Part shown: positions 8,426 through 17,703 of the stretch, in pieces
How positions within the stretch are numbered: the first letter of the stretch is position 1
How the letters are laid out: the number at the start of each line of letters is the position of its first letter
NCBI GenBank assembly: GCA_030645735.1
Contig: JAUSNP010000002.1
Span: 1-39,999, forward strand
Origin: Candidatus Moraniibacteriota bacterium
GTDB taxonomy: Bacteria > Patescibacteriota > Minisyncoccia > Moranbacterales > UBA2206
Direction of reading: 5' to 3'
Length of the DNA stretch: 39,999 nucleotides
Notes under the pieces: generated by a model
Database searches by the model: none
Told to the model about the DNA's origin: nothing
The model's input: only the letters and a program-made list of their open reading frames with translations
Program-made: the position numbers and the translations under genes

Positions 8426-9658
8426 TTATTTCCCCATCTTCCTACGAATAAAGGCTGGGATTTCTAGTTCATCGTCGCTGTCATCATCCAATGATTTTTC
8501 TGAAGCAGAAAAAGCAGGTCTGATTGGTTTCGGTTGAACTTTTTCTTCGATGATCATTTTTGATTCAAATTTTTCTGGAAAAGTTATTCTGGGCATTTCT
8601 TCTTCTGCCTCTTCCATTATGTTTGAAGTGTTTTGTGTGGTTGGCTTCAATTGCGCCACTGTCATGCGAGACATTCTTTCTACTGGAGTTTCTTTCACAC
8701 GATCAGAGTCAAAGCCAGTGGCCACCACTGTAATTTGAACTTCGCCTTTCTTGATAGTTTCATCTACCACCGCTCCGAAAATTACTTTCGCATTTGGATC
8801 AATTGATTCAGTGATGATGTTGGCAGCTTCGTTGATTTCTAACATGGTCAAATCAGATGAACCGCTTACATTGAACAATACGCCCTTAGCGCCATCAATG
8901 GACAGTTCTAACAAAGGACTGTTGATAGCCGCCTTAGCTGCATCAGCTGCGCGGTTTTCTCCAGTTCCGATTCCAATTCCCATCAAAGCTGACCCGCTGT
9001 TAGACATAATCGCCCGCACATCAGCAAAGTCGACATTAACAATTCCGGGTTTGGTAATCAAGTCAGAAATTCCTTGCACGCCTTGTCGAAGCACATCATC
9101 TACAATCTTAAATGAATTGATCAAGGTTGTTTTCTTGTCGATGATTTGCAGAAGCTTATCATTAGGAATCGTGATCAAAGTGTCCACACGTTCTCGCAAA
9201 TTTTCCAAAGCTTCATCAGCAATTGATCTTCTTTGCGCGCCTTCAAAAGTGAAAGGTCGAGTCACCACAGCCACAGTCAAAGCTCCCAGCTCTTTGGCAA
9301 TTTCAGCCACCACTGGTGCTGCGCCTGAACCAGTTCCTCCACCCAAACCACAAGTTACAAAAACCATATCAGCACCTTTCAAAACATCTTGGATTTCATC
9401 ACGAGTTTCTTCGGCAGCTTGTCGTCCAATGTCAGGATTCATTCCAGCCCCGAGTCCTTTGGTCAAATTTTTTCCAATATGAACTTTTTCGCTCGCTTTG
9501 TTATGATGCAAAGCTTGTGAATCAGTGTTGATAGCCACAAACTCCACGCCCTTAACTTTGGCATCGATCATTCTTTCAATCGCATTGCCGCCAGATCCTC
9601 CAACTCCAACAACTTTGATACGCGCGAATGTTTCTACCGGTGGTTTTATTTCTGCCAT
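8426..9658 (-). CDS. ftsZ: Cell division protein FtsZ
   Basis: [26 protein letters not shown] tubulin signature; C-terminal IPAFIRRK. Confidence 0.98.
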   Translation of the reverse strand: MAEIKPPVETFARIKVVGVGGSGGNAIERMIDAKVKGVEFVAINTDSQALHHNKASEKVHIGKNLTKGLGAGMNPDIGRQAAEETRDEIQDVLKGADMVFVTCGLGGGTGSGAAPVVAEIAKELGALTVAVVTRPFTFEGAQRRSIADEALENLRERVDTLITIPNDKLLQIIDKKTTLINSFKIVDDVLRQGVQGISDLITKPGIVNVDFADVRAIMSNSGSALMGIGIGTGENRAADAAKAAINSPLLELSIDGAKGVLFNVSGSSDLTMLEINEAANIITESIDPNAKVIFGAVVDETIKKGEVQITVVATGFDSDRVKETPVERMSRMTVAQLKPTTQNTSNIMEEAEEEMPRITFPEKFESKMIIEEKVQPKPIRPAFSASEKSLDDDSDDELEIPAFIRRKMGK

Positions 9659-9827
9659 ATGTTTTGATATAAAAAATGAAATTTAATGACTTTTCCACGA
9701 AATTCGAGAGATCCAACCCTCAGTTTCTTAGTAACTAAATTTAGCACATATAAATACTATGTGTCAAATAAGCTATTTTCGTATTTGTTTTATTCTTTAT
9801 TTTATCTCAAACAAGCCATTTGCGACC

Positions 9828-11090
9828 TTATGGCAAAAACTTTCCAATCCATTTTTTCATGCCCTCAATTCCACCACCCATTCCACTAGAAATCGAACCG
9901 GTCAATTTATTTTTCAACATCATTCCGCCACGCGCACTACTGTCGTTTTCCAATCCCCACAAAATCAATCCAATCACCGTTACAAAAGTTGGTTCATCGA
10001 CTTTATCAATCAGTCCTCCCAGTTGCATAGGAAATCCTGTTTGCGCTGGCAAGCCCAAAATATTTTTGGCTAAATCAACTGCGCCTGGAAGTTTCGCCGT
10101 GCCACCAGTCAAAACCACGCCGGCTGGTAAAAGTTTTTCTCGTCCAATCAAGCGCAATTCTTTATTCACCAATGTCAAAATTTCTTCTAAACGCGCTTCG
10201 ATAATTTCTGCCACATGATAACGTGAAACAATACCTTCTTCGTTCGGATCTAATTCAGCTAAATTTATTTCTTCTCGTTTGCCAATTTCTTTTGGCAAAG
10301 CATTGCCATATTCCAATTTGACTCTTTCAGCCACATCAATGGAAGTTCGCAGACCGATGGCGATGTCATTGGTGATGTGGTTGCCACCGATTGGCAAAAT
10401 AGTCGTGTGCAAAAGATCATTTTCTTCAAAAACTGCAATCGAAGTGGTGCCCCCGCCGATATCTACCAAGACCACGCCGAGCTCTTTTTGCCTTTTGGTC
10501 AAAGTGGCTTTAGTGGCAGCCAACGGAGCTAACACGAAATCAGAGATTGCGATGCCAGCCTGCTCAAAACATTTGGTCAAATTTTTAATAAATGGCGTTG
10601 AGCCTTCCACAATCATTGCGTCCACTTCCAAGCGCACGCCATTCATGCCGAGCGGATCTTTGATATTTTTATTATCATCTAATGAATAGGTTTCTGGGAT
10701 AATGTGAATAATTTCTTTGTTGGGTGGAATGGAAATGGCTTGCGCTGCGTTGATCACGCGTTCGATGTCATCTTCGGCCACTTCACCATCAGCACGTCCC
10801 ACTGCAATTACGCCTTTGGAATGTTGTGAGGTGATGTGATTGCCACCAATGCTCACTACGGCTTGACTGACTGCCACGCCTGAAGTTCGCTCAGCTTGTT
10901 CGACTGATTCATTGATAGATTTTGTCGCTTCTTCCAAATCCACAATCACGCCCTTGCGCACGCCAGTAGAATTGGCAAAACCAACTCCGATGATGCGGGG
11001 CTTTTCTTCCTCTGGAAAAATTCGCGCAATGACTGTGCGCACACTTGAAGAGCCAATATCAATTCCAACAATAATATCTCGACTTGCCAT
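9828..11090 (-). CDS. ftsA: Cell division protein FtsA
   Basis: VGIDIGSSSVRTVIA, VVLVDIGGGTTSIAVF, GVVLTGGTAKLPG. Confidence 0.97.
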   Translation of the reverse strand: MASRDIIVGIDIGSSSVRTVIARIFPEEEKPRIIGVGFANSTGVRKGVIVDLEEATKSINESVEQAERTSGVAVSQAVVSIGGNHITSQHSKGVIAVGRADGEVAEDDIERVINAAQAISIPPNKEIIHIIPETYSLDDNKNIKDPLGMNGVRLEVDAMIVEGSTPFIKNLTKCFEQAGIAISDFVLAPLAATKATLTKRQKELGVVLVDIGGGTTSIAVFEENDLLHTTILPIGGNHITNDIAIGLRTSIDVAERVKLEYGNALPKEIGKREEINLAELDPNEEGIVSRYHVAEIIEARLEEILTLVNKELRLIGREKLLPAGVVLTGGTAKLPGAVDLAKNILGLPAQTGFPMQLGGLIDKVDEPTFVTVIGLILWGLENDSSARGGMMLKNKLTGSISSGMGGGIEGMKKWIGKFLP

Positions 11091-11169
11091 GATGTATGTC
11101 CAAGCTTTATCTTGATTAAAAAATATTCTTTTTAATATTATATCCTAAAAATATACTAACTGCAATTGA

Positions 11170-11532
11170 CTACTTTCCAATCACATACGGAATAAAAATA
11201 ATCAAACCGATAATCACTGCCAAAAGTGACGAAACCAAAACGCTGGCCGCCATCAAATCTTTGATGACTCGCACATAAGGATGCACGCGCGGTTTCAGAA
11301 TGTCGGCAATTCTTTCCATTACTGTGTTCAACAACTCCATTACTAAAACGCCCATAATCACCAAAAACAGCACGATCATTTCGCCCTCAGTGACATGATA
11401 ATAAATCATTGCACCCACCACAAGGAAAGCGAAAATAACTTCATTCTGAAAATTTTTCTCATACCGCAACGCGTAACTCAAACCGCTCACGGCGTGCGTT
11501 AGGCTTCGATAAAAATCTTTTGCTCTTTGCAT
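11170..11532 (-). CDS. dgkA: Diacylglycerol/undecaprenol kinase family protein
   Basis: NFQNEVIFAF...ELLNTVMERIADILKPRVHPYVRVIKDLMAASVLVS. Confidence 0.88.
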   Translation of the reverse strand: MQRAKDFYRSLTHAVSGLSYALRYEKNFQNEVIFAFLVVGAMIYYHVTEGEMIVLFLVIMGVLVMELLNTVMERIADILKPRVHPYVRVIKDLMAASVLVSSLLAVIIGLIIFIPYVIGK

Positions 11533-11538
11533 AATATT

Positions 11539-12012
11539 TTATGAAATTTTTGTTACTTGTTCTTGAATCCCGAACATCTGGTCGCCATGTGCAAATCCTA
11601 GGAGATGCAGGACACCATGAGAAGTCACATTGACCAATTCTTTTTGCAAATCAAGGTTTTGCTCGACAGCATATTTCTTAATATCATCATAGCACAAAAT
11701 TAACTCGCCCAAAAACAGTTCCTCCTCAGCCACTTTTTGAATTTCCTCAATATTTTCATACTCGCAAAAAGACAAAATGTCGGTCACACTGTCCTTGTCG
11801 CGATTTTCCCGATTGAGTTTTTGCATTTCTGCTTCAGACACCAGCGCCACGCTGATCGAAACAACTTTGTCATCCAAAAATACCTTCCTCTCCTGAACCT
11901 CCCTCACTGCTTCAATTGTTTTTTCCGCGACCACGGCAAAAAAATCATCCGCCAGCGGACTCTCGGTCGTGTTATTGACTTCGATTTGAATTTTCATGCT
12001 TGTGAACGACAA
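11539..12012 (-). CDS. ybeY: rRNA maturation RNase YbeY
   Basis: LNRENRDKDSVTDILSF and HGVLHLLGFAH metal motif. Confidence 0.92.
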   Translation of the reverse strand: MSFTSMKIQIEVNNTTESPLADDFFAVVAEKTIEAVREVQERKVFLDDKVVSISVALVSEAEMQKLNRENRDKDSVTDILSFCEYENIEEIQKVAEEELFLGELILCYDDIKKYAVEQNLDLQKELVNVTSHGVLHLLGFAHGDQMFGIQEQVTKIS

Positions 12013-12108
12013 TTATTTCTGTAGCACCGTGAACAACGTAAACACAACTGCCAATGTCACCACCAGCAACCCACTCGCCATCACAAGTTTTGATATTTTT
12101 CTAACCAT
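12013..12108 (-). CDS. 31-aa putative single-TM peptide
   Basis: MVRKISKLVMASGLLVVTLAVVFTLFTVLQK*; ATG follows an extended -10 (TGCTATAAT) by a few nt. Not in the ORF track. Confidence 0.45.
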   Translation of the reverse strand: MVRKISKLVMASGLLVVTLAVVFTLFTVLQK

Positions 12109-12115
12109 AAGATAA

Positions 12116-12669
12116 TTATAGCATATTTAACTTTTTCATAGCTAGGAAAAAAGCTGCGATAGAATCACCCGTCCTTATCTCACCTCTTTCAATCATTTTT
12201 ATCACTTCTTCAACTGATAATACTAAAGTTTCAATATCTTCAGAAATATCTTGTTTAGTTATACCATTTTTCTTAACATTTTTCGCTATGTAATAAAAAC
12301 CTCTTCCAATTGCTTTTGTAGCATTCACCTCACATTCTGCAAGCAATTCTATTTTTTCTGCAACATAACCCGTCTCTTCCTCTAATTCACGCCGAGCCGC
12401 ATCTTCAGAAGATTCATTATTATCAATAAAGCCAGCTGGAAATTCAATCATTTCCTTATCAGCGCCATATTTATACTGTTTTACTAAAATAAGTTTATTG
12501 TCTTCGGTTACTGGAACAACTATTGCGATATCCCCTGAGAGCCACAAAAAATAATCATCCATCACTTTCCCATTTGGCAGTTTAACCACATCTTTTCTCA
12601 CCCTAAACCATTTTTCATCCAGTGCCATCTCAGAAGAAATTTTATGCCATTTTTTATTATTATTTTCCA
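12116..12669 (-). CDS. NUDIX hydrolase (ADP-ribose pyrophosphatase-like)
   Basis: Nudix box GFIDNNESSEDAARRELEEETGY. Confidence 0.92.
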
Positions 12670-12688
12670 TAAACATACTTAGCCTAAA

Positions 12689-12715
12689 CAAAAAGCGGAG
12701 AAAGTCCCCGCTTTT
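12689..12715 (-). terminator. Hairpin terminator downstream of yqeY-like gene
   Basis: AAAAAGCGGagaaagtccCCGCTTTTT. Confidence 0.75.
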
Positions 12716-12724
12716 TGAGTGATA

Positions 12725-13177
12725 TTATTGTAATGATTCTTCAACGATTTTTTTGACGAGGTTGCCGTCGGCTTGACCTTTCAATCTGCCCATGACTGGT
12801 CCCATGACCTTGCCGATGTCAGCTTTGCTTGTCACGCCAGCGGCGGCGATGACTTCAGCCACGATAGCTCGCACTGCGTCTTCGCTCAATTGAGCTGGCA
12901 TGTAGGCCATTAGAATTTCAATTTCTTTCAATTCTTTTTCCGCCAATTCTGGTCGTCCACCTTCTTCATATTGAGTCACGGCGTCTTTTCTTTGTTTGAC
13001 TGCTCGTGAGATGACTTCCATTGATTCTTCGTCAGAAAGTCCGGTTTCCCGTTTCATCTTTTCAATCTCAACATTCTTGATCATTGAATCTAGCATGCGA
13101 AGGACATCGCGTTTTTCAGTTTCGCCCGCCTTCATAGCTGCTTTCAAATCTTCAAATATAGTTTGTTTGAGTGACAT
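12725..13177 (-). CDS. GatB/YqeY domain protein
   Basis: MSLKQTIFEDLKAAMKAGETEKRDVLRMLDSMIKNVEIEK...DIGKVMGPVMGRLKGQADGNLVKKIVEE. Confidence 0.93.
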   Translation of the reverse strand: MSLKQTIFEDLKAAMKAGETEKRDVLRMLDSMIKNVEIEKMKRETGLSDEESMEVISRAVKQRKDAVTQYEEGGRPELAEKELKEIEILMAYMPAQLSEDAVRAIVAEVIAAAGVTSKADIGKVMGPVMGRLKGQADGNLVKKIVEESLQ

Positions 13178-13278
13178 TTATTCATGAAGCATGAAGCTTG
13201 TAACATGAAGCATTTTTTGAAAATATTTTTCGCAAAACCACATTGTTTCAAGTTTCATGTTATATGTTACATGATTTT

Positions 13279-13533
13279 TTATTTTACCATTTTCTTCTTA
13301 GCGTTTCTAAAGTTTTCGTCATCAAATTTGCCCATTTTTTTCAAACGGTCAACAACTTTTTTGACTTTAGATCGGTACATAGCGCCAGCGCGAAGTTCAG
13401 TCTTGCTCTTTTCTTCCACGCGGAATCGAGTTTTTCTAGCTTTCACTAGGACGCCACTTTGTTGTACGCGACGAGAAAAACGTCTGATTAAACTTTCAGA
13501 TGTTTCTCGGTCTTTCTTTTTTACTTCAATCAT
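13279..13533 (-). CDS. rpsU: Ribosomal protein bS21
   Basis: MIEVKKKDRETSESLIRRFSRRVQQSGVLVKARKTRF; strong SD AAAGGAGG 6 nt upstream. Confidence 0.92.
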   Translation of the reverse strand: MIEVKKKDRETSESLIRRFSRRVQQSGVLVKARKTRFRVEEKSKTELRAGAMYRSKVKKVVDRLKKMGKFDDENFRNAKKKMVK

Positions 13534-13561
13534 AAAAATCCTCCTTTCTGTGATACATGTT

Positions 13562-13630
13562 AACATTTTAGCACGTTAACATTTCAACATCCCAGCAAAA
13601 TTTGCTCAAATGCTAAAATGTTAACGTGCT
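13562..13630 (-). repeat. Permuted inverted repeats in the rpsU leader
   Basis: AACATTTTAGCA (13562-13573) pairs TGCTAAAATGTT (13611-13622); AGCACGTTAACAT (13570-13582) pairs ATGTTAACGTGCT (13618-13630). Confidence 0.8.
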
Positions 13631-13673
13631 GACGTGAATTGGCAGTATAAACTATTTGCTCGCTAATTGCAAA

Positions 13674-15101
13674 CTAAGCCTGTTCTTGATCTTGACTCGG
13701 CTCTGCAACATGATTGTGATCATGATAGACCACTACATTGTCAGTCTTCAATTTCTTCTTTACTAAATCAATCAATTTTTCCGCGCTAGCCGTTTCCTGT
13801 TCACCACTAATCATATTTTTGATGATGACTGTTTTGTCCAAAGCTTCTTTTTGACCCAAAATCAAAGTCATTTCTACGCCCAATCGATTAGCTACGCGCA
13901 GTTGTGATTTCAAACTACCTCGGCCAAAACTTTCCGCCACCAAAATTCCATTCTTTTCCAATTCAGAGAATAAACGCAAACTTTTCTTTTTGGCCAAGTC
14001 GCCCAATTGAGCCAAGAAAACTTTTGGCTTTGGCGCGCGATAGGGTTTGGCTTGCACACGTTTCATTTCCAAAATCAATCGCTCCACTCCCAAGCCAAAT
14101 CCGATGGCCGGAGTTGCTTCCCCACCAATCATTTTCACCAGACCATCATATCTTCCGCCACCACCCAATGAACTCTTGCGTCCTTCTTCAGAACCAGACC
14201 AAATTTCAAAAACAGTTTTGGTATAATAGTCCAAACCACGCACAAGTCGCGGGTTGATGGTGTATGGCAAATCCAATTCATCTAAATATTCCAACAAACT
14301 CTTGAAATGTACGCGACATTCTTCGCATAAGTGATCCACTGATTGTGGGGCTGAAGCACTAACTTGCGAACACTTGTCTTCTTTGCAATCCAACACACGC
14401 AAAGGATTCAAATCCATTCTGCGCTTGCAATCAATACACAGTTTAGTTGCTTTTGATTCTAAATAACTTACTAGCAAATCTCGATATTGCTTGCGACAAA
14501 CTGGGCAACCAATTGAGTTGACTTGAATCTGAATGGCCTTGATGCCCAAATTTTGCACCACGCGCGCCGCCACCTGAATCATTTGCGCATCCAAAATTGG
14601 ATCTTGTTCGCCAAATGAATCAAAATTGACTTGCGAAAATTCTCGATAACGCCCTTCTTGCGGTCGATCATAACGATAGACAGTGCCAGCAGAAAAAAGC
14701 TTCACTGGTTTGCTCAACACATTCATACCATGTTGGATATACGCGCGCGCAATGCCAGCCGTCATTTCTGGTCGCAAAGCCACCTTGTCGCCACCCTTGG
14801 TCACAAAACTATATAATTCTTTTTCTACAATGTCAGTCCCCTCACCAATACTGCGGTTGAAAAGATTGCTGAATTCCACGATTGGCGTATCAATGCGAGA
14901 GAAGCCATAATCACGAGAAAGTCTTTCTGTCACTCGACGCACTTGCTCCCAATATGGCTGGTCTTCTGGCAATATATCTCTCATACCACGCAAAGGTTGC
15001 AACGCGATGGGCTCCAATTCTTTTTTCACTTCCTTAACTTGTTTCTTCGCTTTCGCTGGAACTGCTTTTTTAGCAACTACTTTCTTGATGATTTTAGCCA
15101 T
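13674..15101 (-). CDS. hisS: Histidyl-tRNA synthetase with Lys/Ala-rich N-terminal extension
   Basis: PLRGMRDILPED, LRPEMTAGIARAY, YRYDRPQEGRYREFSQ, LVRGLDYYTKTVFE. Start at MAKIIKK. Confidence 0.97.
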   Translation of the reverse strand: MAKIIKKVVAKKAVPAKAKKQVKEVKKELEPIALQPLRGMRDILPEDQPYWEQVRRVTERLSRDYGFSRIDTPIVEFSNLFNRSIGEGTDIVEKELYSFVTKGGDKVALRPEMTAGIARAYIQHGMNVLSKPVKLFSAGTVYRYDRPQEGRYREFSQVNFDSFGEQDPILDAQMIQVAARVVQNLGIKAIQIQVNSIGCPVCRKQYRDLLVSYLESKATKLCIDCKRRMDLNPLRVLDCKEDKCSQVSASAPQSVDHLCEECRVHFKSLLEYLDELDLPYTINPRLVRGLDYYTKTVFEIWSGSEEGRKSSLGGGGRYDGLVKMIGGEATPAIGFGLGVERLILEMKRVQAKPYRAPKPKVFLAQLGDLAKKKSLRLFSELEKNGILVAESFGRGSLKSQLRVANRLGVEMTLILGQKEALDKTVIIKNMISGEQETASAEKLIDLVKKKLKTDNVVVYHDHNHVAEPSQDQEQA

Positions 15102-15138
15102 GATGTTATAAATCACAAATTAAACACTAATTAAACTC

Positions 15139-15160
15139 TCCTGCCTGCCGGCAGGCAGGA
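15139..15160. repeat. 22-bp perfect palindrome TCCTGCCTGCCGGCAGGCAGGA
   Basis: Directly visible between lepB and hisS. Confidence 0.95.
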
Positions 15161-15235
15161 ATACTCTCTAATAATTTTTAAATTTTATTCGCGATCATTC
15201 GGGAAAAATTCGAGATTGATTTGCGATTTATATCA

Positions 15236-15850
15236 TTAAAATATAGATATTTTATCTAATGGCCACGCGCGGAAAAGTGCTTTGCCTACGATATCAGCTT
15301 CTGGCAATGGACCCCAAGAGCGCGAATCAGAGCTGAATTGACGATTATCACCCATCACAAAATATTCATCATCTTTGAGCTTCATTGTTACCTCACCAGT
15401 TGTTTTTATGTTGCTAGGTAAATAGCTACTCTCATCCAAAACAAAACCATCCGGATTTTCTGAATTATAAATTTTTACCTTACCATCTTTGATTTCAATT
15501 TTCTCTCCTGGCAAACCAACGGTTCTTTTGATAAAAAATTGAGTTGGATTTTTCGGATAACGGAAAACGATCACCTCTTGTCGGCCAAGCTCCTTGAACG
15601 GTTCAATGGTGAAAAGTGGTCCAACTTCAGTTTTTTTATAACCAAATTCATTTACAATCAGATATTGATTGTTTTCAAAATTCGGCTCCATCGAAGCGCC
15701 TTGCACGAAAAATGGCTGAAACAAAAAAACACGAATCGGGATGATGATGACAAAAGCCAGGATGAAAATTTTGATGACCTCCAACACAAACCCACCGACG
15801 CCATAATAGCGCTCGTCTTGAATTTTGTTAGAAGAAGAGTTAGTTTGCAT
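15236..15850 (-). CDS. lepB: Signal peptidase I
   Basis: FFVQGASMEPNF (catalytic Ser), QFFIKRTVGLPGEKI (catalytic Lys), FVMGDNRQFSSDSRSWGPL. Confidence 0.96.
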   Translation of the reverse strand: MQTNSSSNKIQDERYYGVGGFVLEVIKIFILAFVIIIPIRVFLFQPFFVQGASMEPNFENNQYLIVNEFGYKKTEVGPLFTIEPFKELGRQEVIVFRYPKNPTQFFIKRTVGLPGEKIEIKDGKVKIYNSENPDGFVLDESSYLPSNIKTTGEVTMKLKDDEYFVMGDNRQFSSDSRSWGPLPEADIVGKALFRAWPLDKISIF

Positions 15851-15982
15851 GACTATTTTATTTCATAGGCTTACTTGCCCTGTTTACCTACTATTTTAGC
15901 AGAAAAATAGCACCTTGGCAAGGGTGAAAATAGGCTGAATCAAGCCTTTTTAATACAAAAACAAAGTCTGCGCAAATCTGAC

Positions 15983-17044
15983 TTATCTTAGCTCTTTATC
16001 TAACTTCTTAATCTCTTTCATAAGCGCCGGCAAGATATCTTTTTCTTTGACGCTCTTGATGACTTTGCCTTTGGCAAAAATCGCGCCCATTCCCTTGCCA
16101 CCCGCCACGCCAATGTCCGCTTCGCGCGCTTCGCCAGGGCCATTGACCACGCAACCCATGACTGCCACTTTGATGGGCGTTTTGATTTTGCTCAATTCTT
16201 TTTCTACGGCGTTGGCCAATTCAATCAATTTGATTTGGGTGCGTCCGCAAGTTGGACAAGAAATCATTTCTGGTCCACGGCGACGAAGTCCCAATGATTG
16301 CAAAATCGCCCAACAAGTGTCAATTTCTTCCACTGGATCCGCCGTGAGTGACACACGAAAAGTAGCGCCAATTTTTTCATGCAACAAGATGCCAATGCCA
16401 ATGGCACTGCGAATTGAACCAGTGAAAACTGTGCCAGCTTCCGTCACGCCCAAATGCAATGGATAGTCAACTTTTTTCGCCATCATCTCATAAGCTTCCA
16501 CCATTTGTGGCACATTGCTGAATTTGATGGCAATCAAAATGTCTTTGAAATTCAATTTTTCCAAAATCTTCACGTGTCTCAAGGCCGATTCAACGGCTGC
16601 CTTGGGAGTGGCGCCATATTTATTCAGAAAATCTTGTTCAATTGAACCGGCATTCACACCGATGCGAATCGGAATTTTTTTCTTCTTGCACGCATCCACC
16701 ACCGCTTTGACTTTTTCCTCCGAACCAATGTTGCCCGGATTGATGCGAATCTTGTCCACGCCTTGCGCCACCGCTTCCAAAGCTAACTTATAATCAAAAT
16801 GAATATCCGCCACCAACGGAATATGGATCTGTTTTTTGATTTTGCCCAACACCTTGGCCGCTGCCATATCCAGCACTGCCACGCGCACGATTTCACAGCC
16901 CTTTTTCTCCAACGCCAAAATCTGTTTGACCGTAGCTTTTACATCATGCGTGTCAGTGTTGCACATTGATTGAATGCGCACTGGATTGTCGCCACCCAAC
17001 AGCAGATTGCCAATTTTGACCACGCGAGTTTTTCGATTTTTCAT
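15983..17044 (-). CDS. ispG: 4-hydroxy-3-methylbut-2-enyl diphosphate synthase
   Basis: VRIQSMCNTDTHDV, RINPGNIG, ISCPTCGRTQ, VMGCVVNGPGEAREADIGVAGG. Confidence 0.96.
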   Translation of the reverse strand: MKNRKTRVVKIGNLLLGGDNPVRIQSMCNTDTHDVKATVKQILALEKKGCEIVRVAVLDMAAAKVLGKIKKQIHIPLVADIHFDYKLALEAVAQGVDKIRINPGNIGSEEKVKAVVDACKKKKIPIRIGVNAGSIEQDFLNKYGATPKAAVESALRHVKILEKLNFKDILIAIKFSNVPQMVEAYEMMAKKVDYPLHLGVTEAGTVFTGSIRSAIGIGILLHEKIGATFRVSLTADPVEEIDTCWAILQSLGLRRRGPEMISCPTCGRTQIKLIELANAVEKELSKIKTPIKVAVMGCVVNGPGEAREADIGVAGGKGMGAIFAKGKVIKSVKEKDILPALMKEIKKLDKELR

Positions 17045-17197
17045 AATAATTTTTTAACTATTTATGTGAGCAAAAGTTAGACAAAAAAACAAATCATCTG
17101 TTCCCAAAATGGGAACGGTTGAGATATTTCCATATCTAAGTTTTTTTACCAAATTTCAGTTGTCTACAATTTGTAGACAACTCCACTGATAAATTCT

Positions 17198-17597
17198 TTA
17201 TAATTTCCTTTCTAAATATGCGCCGACCTCTTTCTCAAAAAAAGTTGCCACTTCCGCAAGCGTGGCCGACTCAATCATTTGCGTGTTGCCAATTTCCACC
17301 TCTGAAATATCTTTAAATTTTTTTAATATATTGTTCTCTGTTTTTTATCTTGACCCCAAGAATATATTCAAAAAAATGCAACACAGCTGGCGTATAAATT
17401 CCACTGATTGGCTTTTCAAATTCCTGCTGAATTGCATCTCGACCATATTCCTTGAAAAGTTTTTGCACATCCCCCATAGATCCCAAGGCCAATGTCTGAT
17501 GGATAATCAAATGTCGATCCTTGTCTAAATCCAAAACATCCCCGCCTTTGCGCAGAAACCAAAATAGCTTATTTACCTCTAAATTAAACATTTTCAT
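17198..17597 (-). pseudogene. Hypothetical protein interrupted or shifted at an A7 homopolymer (track ORF ends at 17313)
   Basis: SD AGGAG; MKMFNLEVNKLFWFLRKGG...KNREQYIKKI*; one A fewer in the run (T7 at 17318-17324 on plus) continues KKFKDISEVEIGNTQMIESATLAEVATFFEKEVGAYLERKL*. Confidence 0.7.
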
Positions 17598-17703
17598 ACT
17601 CCTATTATAGCAAAAATCAAACAAAAAAACAAGCGTAGCCTTAGCCACACTTGTTTGTGATATTTTTCGAAATTCAAAATTCAGACTTCAAAATTCCCGC
17701 CAA

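Noticed and set aside
8751-9482. 243-aa plus-strand ORF and many other long ORFs antisense to conserved genes (e.g. 33328-33861, 25637-26266, 38289-38948)
   Set aside because: They mirror strongly conserved genes (ftsZ, RSH, LCP, ABC ATPase) and show no recognisable domain; treated as frame shadows.
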